Shown here: piece by piece, positions 6,544 to 9,035 of the stretch
How positions within the stretch are numbered: position 1 is the stretch's first letter
How the letters are laid out: each line of letters opens with the position of its first letter
NCBI GenBank assembly: GCA_030043175.1
Contig: JASHYD010000452.1
Span: forward strand, 1-9,035
DNA length: 9,035 nucleotides
DNA from: Xanthobacteraceae bacterium
GTDB taxonomy: Bacteria > Pseudomonadota > Alphaproteobacteria > Rhizobiales > Xanthobacteraceae
Direction of reading: 5' to 3'
Translations under genes and position numbers: made by a program
Notes under the pieces: generated by a model
What the model was told of the DNA's origin: nothing
The model's input: only the letters and a program-made list of their open reading frames with translations
Database searches by the model: none

Positions 6544-7503
6544 TCACTCCGCTGCGGCGGCAGCCGGCGCCGGCCACTCGACGGTGGATCGCCGCATGTA
6601 GTCGGTGAACCACATCGGGTCAGTACGGAATTCCGCAGTGCCGTCCCGGAAAATCCGCGCGCAAGCGCGCCGCGACGACAGGCAGAACATATGCACGCTC
6701 ATCGGCATCCCGCCGGTGTGGCAATAGCCCACCTCGATGTGGCAGTCGATGACCATGGAGGTGCCAACGAAGCCCATGGCGCCCATGCCGATCGCGTTGC
6801 CAAGTTCGATGAATTGCTCCTCGATGGCGGCGATGCCGGGGTCCGGGTTGCGGTCGCCGACCACGCGCAGGCAGGCGGCCTGCTTGCCGAGCACTGAGCA
6901 GATGTCTTTGGAGCCCCCGAGTCCGATCCCTACGATCGCCGGCTGGCAGGCGAGGCCGCGCTTGCCGAACTGGATCAGCGTGTCAAGGTAGAAGCGCTTG
7001 ATGCCCTCGAGACCGTCGGCCGGGAACAGCATACGATAATCGGTGCCGAACAACCCGCCCTTGTGTACCGTGATGAGGTCGATCCAGTCGCCGTCTGGGT
7101 GGAAGGCATATTCGATTTCGGGCGCCCCGATGCCGCAGTTGTTGTCATGATCGACGCGCCAGAGCGGATGCACGCGATTGGGCCGCAGCGGCACATTGCG
7201 GGTGGCATTTGCGGTCGCGCGCCGCAGCGCCGCTTCGAGCGCAACCGGCCCGCCTTCGACGCGAGCCTCGTTGCCGAATTTGACGTACCAGCGCGGCACG
7301 CCGGTATCGCCGCACATGGCGCGGCGGTCGTGCTTGGCGGCCTCGTAGTTTTCCAGCATGGCCCTGATGACAAACGCCGAGAGGTCGCCTTTCTCGATGT
7401 CGGCGGCGCGGCGCAGCCCGGCGAGATAGTCGTCCGGGATCTCGATGGCGGCCTTCGCCATCAGTTCCTCCGCCGTATGTTGCAGCGATGACAGGGGAAT
7501 CAT
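6544..7503 (-). CDS. Class I fumarase/tartrate-dehydratase-type hydro-lyase, alpha (N-terminal, Fe-S) subunit
   Basis: The 319-residue protein is the Fe-S half of a class I hydro-lyase that reversibly adds or removes water on a C4-type dicarboxylate. The cluster cysteines are most likely C64 in MCGDTG (canonical CQDTG), C186 in ACQPAIVGIGLGG (canonical CPP...GIGIGG), and C274 in SVHMFC (canonical PVAVNxQC). Extra cysteines at C254 and C261 (YCHTGGMP) lie near the last ligand. Other conserved pieces are HPLWRVDHDNNCGIGAPEIE (112-131), VHKGG (146-150) and IEEQFIELG (227-235). The ATG at 7503 is preferred: GGAG lies 7 bases upstream and the N-terminal helix expected for the family is kept. A GGAGGA also precedes the internal ATG of M15, which would cut into that helix. 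It is the first gene of the alpha-beta pair and is divergent from msrB. Fumarase, L-tartrate dehydratase and mesaconase remain possible. Confidence 0.9.
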   Translation of the reverse strand: MIPLSSLQHTAEELMAKAAIEIPDDYLAGLRRAADIEKGDLSAFVIRAMLENYEAAKHDRRAMCGDTGVPRWYVKFGNEARVEGGPVALEAALRRATANATRNVPLRPNRVHPLWRVDHDNNCGIGAPEIEYAFHPDGDWIDLITVHKGGLFGTDYRMLFPADGLEGIKRFYLDTLIQFGKRGLACQPAIVGIGLGGSKDICSVLGKQAACLRVVGDRNPDPGIAAIEEQFIELGNAIGMGAMGFVGTSMVIDCHIEVGYCHTGGMPMSVHMFCLSSRRACARIFRDGTAEFRTDPMWFTDYMRRSTVEWPAPAAAAAE

Positions 7504-7608
7504 GGATTGTCTCCAATGCAGCCCTGTTCTCGCTTTGGCAGCGGGGTGGGTTGACCGCAAGGGGCTGGGCTACAAATATCATGCCTGACGGAGCATTAAG
7601 GAGCGATC
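7504..7608. promoter_or_regulatory. Divergent promoter region of the hydratase operon and msrB, with a predicted msrB promoter
   Basis: These 105 bases drive two divergent genes. On the plus strand TTGACC (7551-7556) is a good -35 box. The -10 is either AAATAT (7574-7579, 17-base spacer) or the better-matching TACAAA (7571-7576, only 14-base spacer). I see no equally good pair for the minus strand, where GGAG (7511-7514) marks the hydratase alpha ribosome binding site. The compact layout would let one regulator affect both genes. Confidence 0.45.
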
Positions 7609-8016
7609 ATGGACGCCAAGCCCCACGCCGTCACCCATACCGACGAGGAATGGCGACGGCTACTCACCCCGGAGCAATACCGGATCATGCGCCAGCACGG
7701 CACCGAGCCGCCCGGGAGCTGCGCGCTCAATTACGAAAAACGTCGCGGCGCCTTCATGTGCGCCGGGTGCGGCCAGACCCTGTTCGCGTCACACAAGAAA
7801 TTTGATAGCGGCACGGGCTGGCCGAGCTTCAACGATCCCGAGGAAGGCGCGATCGAAACCTCCAACGACACGAGCTACGGGATGACCCGCACCGAAGTCC
7901 ACTGCAGCCGGTGCGGCAGCCATCTCGGCCATGTCTTTGATGATGGCCCGCCGCCGACCCATTTGCGGTATTGCATCAACGGGATTGCGATGAATTTTCA
8001 GCCGGATAACGAGTAG
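7609..8016 (+). CDS. msrB: Peptide-methionine (R)-S-oxide reductase MsrB
   Basis: The 135-residue cytoplasmic enzyme reduces methionine-R-sulfoxide in proteins back to methionine, recycled by thioredoxin. It is a stand-alone MsrB of typical length. The zinc site is complete: C51-A-G-C54 and C99-S-R-C102. The catalytic cysteine is C122 in RYCINGIAMNF. The segment FDSGTGWPSF (65-74) has T69 where many MsrBs carry the resolving cysteine. C38 in GTEPPGSCAL lies in the loop used as an alternative resolving site in some relatives, such as the Xanthomonas enzyme. AAGGAG (7598-7603) sits 5 bases before the ATG, which fixes the start. It is divergent from the hydratase operon and convergent with the DUF3617 gene, whose stop codon is only 9 bases away. 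Identification is very secure. Confidence 0.97.
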   Translation: MDAKPHAVTHTDEEWRRLLTPEQYRIMRQHGTEPPGSCALNYEKRRGAFMCAGCGQTLFASHKKFDSGTGWPSFNDPEEGAIETSNDTSYGMTRTEVHCSRCGSHLGHVFDDGPPPTHLRYCINGIAMNFQPDNE

Positions 8017-8025
8017 ACGGATGCG

Positions 8026-8511
8026 CTAGCGGCATTCGCCAACATGCTCGCCCTCAATCGAAACGGTCGTATTGGCGACCTCCCTGCCCGCCATCGCGCC
8101 CTTCGACACGATCGTCGCCGAATAGTGCTTGGGCGTGTCGAAAGTGAAGTCGCCGGCCACGTCCATATCCAATTGGCCCGTGCACCGCATACGCCACCGC
8201 AACGCTGTTGCGCTTGAATTGAATTCCACCCGCTCACAACCGGAATTCACGGTGCGGTATTCCGGCGAGAAGGTTGCCGCCGTATCAGCGGCCTGTTCGG
8301 GCGACAGGCAGCGCGTCCGGGTCTGAGGCGGCGTCTTATTGCCGTTCATAACGATGGTCTCGGTGAGTTTCCACTCGCCGGGCGCAATGCCGTCGGCGGC
8401 CGCCGGGCGCGACATCAGGCAACCCAGCGCAAAACAAGCCATCAGGCCTGCCGCTCGGCACTGACGGGAAGCGCGAGACCGCGCAGGCTGCGGGCGACTG
8501 CAGTACCACAT
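8026..8511 (-). CDS. Secreted DUF3617-family protein
   Basis: The 161-residue product has an arginine-rich start, a hydrophobic core AAGLMACFALGCLM (20-33) and an Ala-rich cleavage region ending near A38-A39, so export to the periplasm is likely. The mature part shows the DUF3617 pattern: PGEWKLTETIVMNG at the start, then C68 in TRCLSPEQA, C92, and C110 in ALRWRMRCTG, followed by a beta-rich segment and a final C160. The four cysteines probably form two disulfides. Function of the family is unknown. The start is uncertain: 8511 gives a complete signal peptide but has only a weak upstream site, and 8442 would leave no positively charged n-region. The frame stays open upstream to beyond 8850, but that extension does not look like protein. 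The gene converges on msrB. Confidence 0.75.
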   Translation of the reverse strand: MWYCSRPQPARSRASRQCRAAGLMACFALGCLMSRPAAADGIAPGEWKLTETIVMNGNKTPPQTRTRCLSPEQAADTAATFSPEYRTVNSGCERVEFNSSATALRWRMRCTGQLDMDVAGDFTFDTPKHYSATIVSKGAMAGREVANTTVSIEGEHVGECR

Positions 8512-9035
8512 GAAAATGACCACCAGCGATGTTTTCGTCGACGTCGCAACCCTAGCGCGCCCCGCCTGCGAAAGCCAGCGCGGCGACAACATCGGGACTG
8601 GGTCGATTTTATACCGGAGAAAGACAGCGCCCGCCGCACGACACGACGGGCGCCTCTGAGGCAGGCGTGAGGCCCGCTCACATCGGAATTGTGCGAGGAC
8701 GCATTTTATCGACATTCCTTGCGTTGCGTACCGTGGAACGGACACGCCATAACCCGCTGGCTGACCGTTACACGGCGCTCGGCCGCCGAGATGACGCGCG
8801 GCAAACTCACCGACGGTGACTTCCCCACGGTGACGATGAAGGCAAAGGTCGAGCACGTTGTGCCGCTATCGGCCAATACCCTGTGCTTTATCGAGGCCCT
8901 CACCCGGCGCCACCCGCGTGTGTTCACCCACAGCGGGGCCGGGCCGCGCCAACAATTTCGCCGAGGAAAGGAGCGCCTCGACCAGCTCAGCGGCGTGAGC
9001 GGGCACCTCCATGATTAGCGGCGCACTACGCGGAC
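8512..9035. other. Right-edge region without a confident gene
   Basis: About 520 bases hold the likely promoter of the DUF3617 gene and then short open frames on both strands, none recognised. The plus-strand frame 8689-9018 (109 codons) is rich in Arg, His and Cys and has no ribosome binding site. A minus-strand frame, 8866 to the right edge, is open and could be the tail of a gene entering from outside. Its residues ARPGPAVGEHTR faintly recall the C-terminal GEHT motif of CaiB-type CoA-transferases, but this is too weak for a CDS call. Confidence 0.35.
8608..8613 (-). promoter_or_regulatory. Possible -10 box for the DUF3617 gene
   Basis: TATAAA on the minus strand stands out in GC-rich DNA, about 97 bases before the ATG at 8511. 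No convincing -35 box is seen 16 to 18 bases upstream, so the call is weak. Confidence 0.3.

Noticed and set aside
5622..6608. 328-codon plus-strand open frame
   Set aside because: It is antisense to the hydratase beta gene and runs into alpha. The translation has no recognisable domain and no good ribosome binding site.
7504..7560. N-terminal extension of hydratase alpha to 7560
   Set aside because: The family N-terminus begins near MIPLSSL, and GGAG lies 7 bases before the ATG at 7503. The extension overlaps the msrB promoter region.
8512..8856. N-terminal extension of the DUF3617 frame to 8856
   Set aside because: It would put about 115 residues of low-quality sequence before an obvious signal peptide, and it overlaps promoter-like DNA.
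8689..9018. 109-codon plus-strand open frame near the right edge
   Set aside because: No ribosome binding site, no family resemblance, and Arg/His/Cys-rich composition.

Overview
The window is GC-rich DNA with tightly packed genes, strong GGAG-type ribosome binding sites and a solute receptor of the Bug (TctC) family. Together these suggest an alphaproteobacterium, most likely of the Bradyrhizobium/Xanthobacteraceae type. This placement is an inference from gene content and style; no rRNA or marker gene is present. I see no mobile element, tRNA, rRNA or CRISPR array.

Layout, left to right. (1) The left edge holds the start of a minus-strand M24-family (Xaa-Pro peptidase/creatinase-like) gene that runs off the window. 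(2) After a 0.4 kb divergent promoter region come two plus-strand genes 43 bases apart: an orphan iron-sulfur/CCG-domain protein of the HdrB/GlcF/GlpC type, and a periplasmic quinohemoprotein with an N-terminal cytochrome c and a PQQ-type beta-propeller. (3) A long hairpin separates this unit from a convergent minus-strand Bug-family solute receptor. (4) A 426-base region without a convincing gene, containing several inverted repeats, lies upstream of the receptor. (5) Next are the two subunits of a class I fumarase/tartrate-dehydratase-type [4Fe-4S] hydro-lyase on the minus strand, beta immediately after alpha. (6) msrB (methionine-R-sulfoxide reductase) is divergent from the hydratase operon. 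(7) A secreted DUF3617 protein converges on msrB, and the last 0.5 kb holds no confident gene.

How the genes may work together. The plus-strand pair looks like a redox module: a periplasmic PQQ/heme oxidase next to a cytoplasmic or membrane-associated Fe-S electron carrier that has no flavoprotein partner in view. The receptor and the hydratase on the minus strand fit capture and metabolism of a C4-type hydroxy- or dicarboxylate. MsrB next to an oxygen-sensitive Fe-S hydratase fits oxidative-stress housekeeping, but that link is only contextual.

I did not find a clearly new system. The best candidates for follow-up are the quinohemoprotein, with altered metal-site residues and a D-x-D motif; the Fe-S protein, with one normal and one decayed copy of each cluster type; and the divergent hydratase beta subunit.
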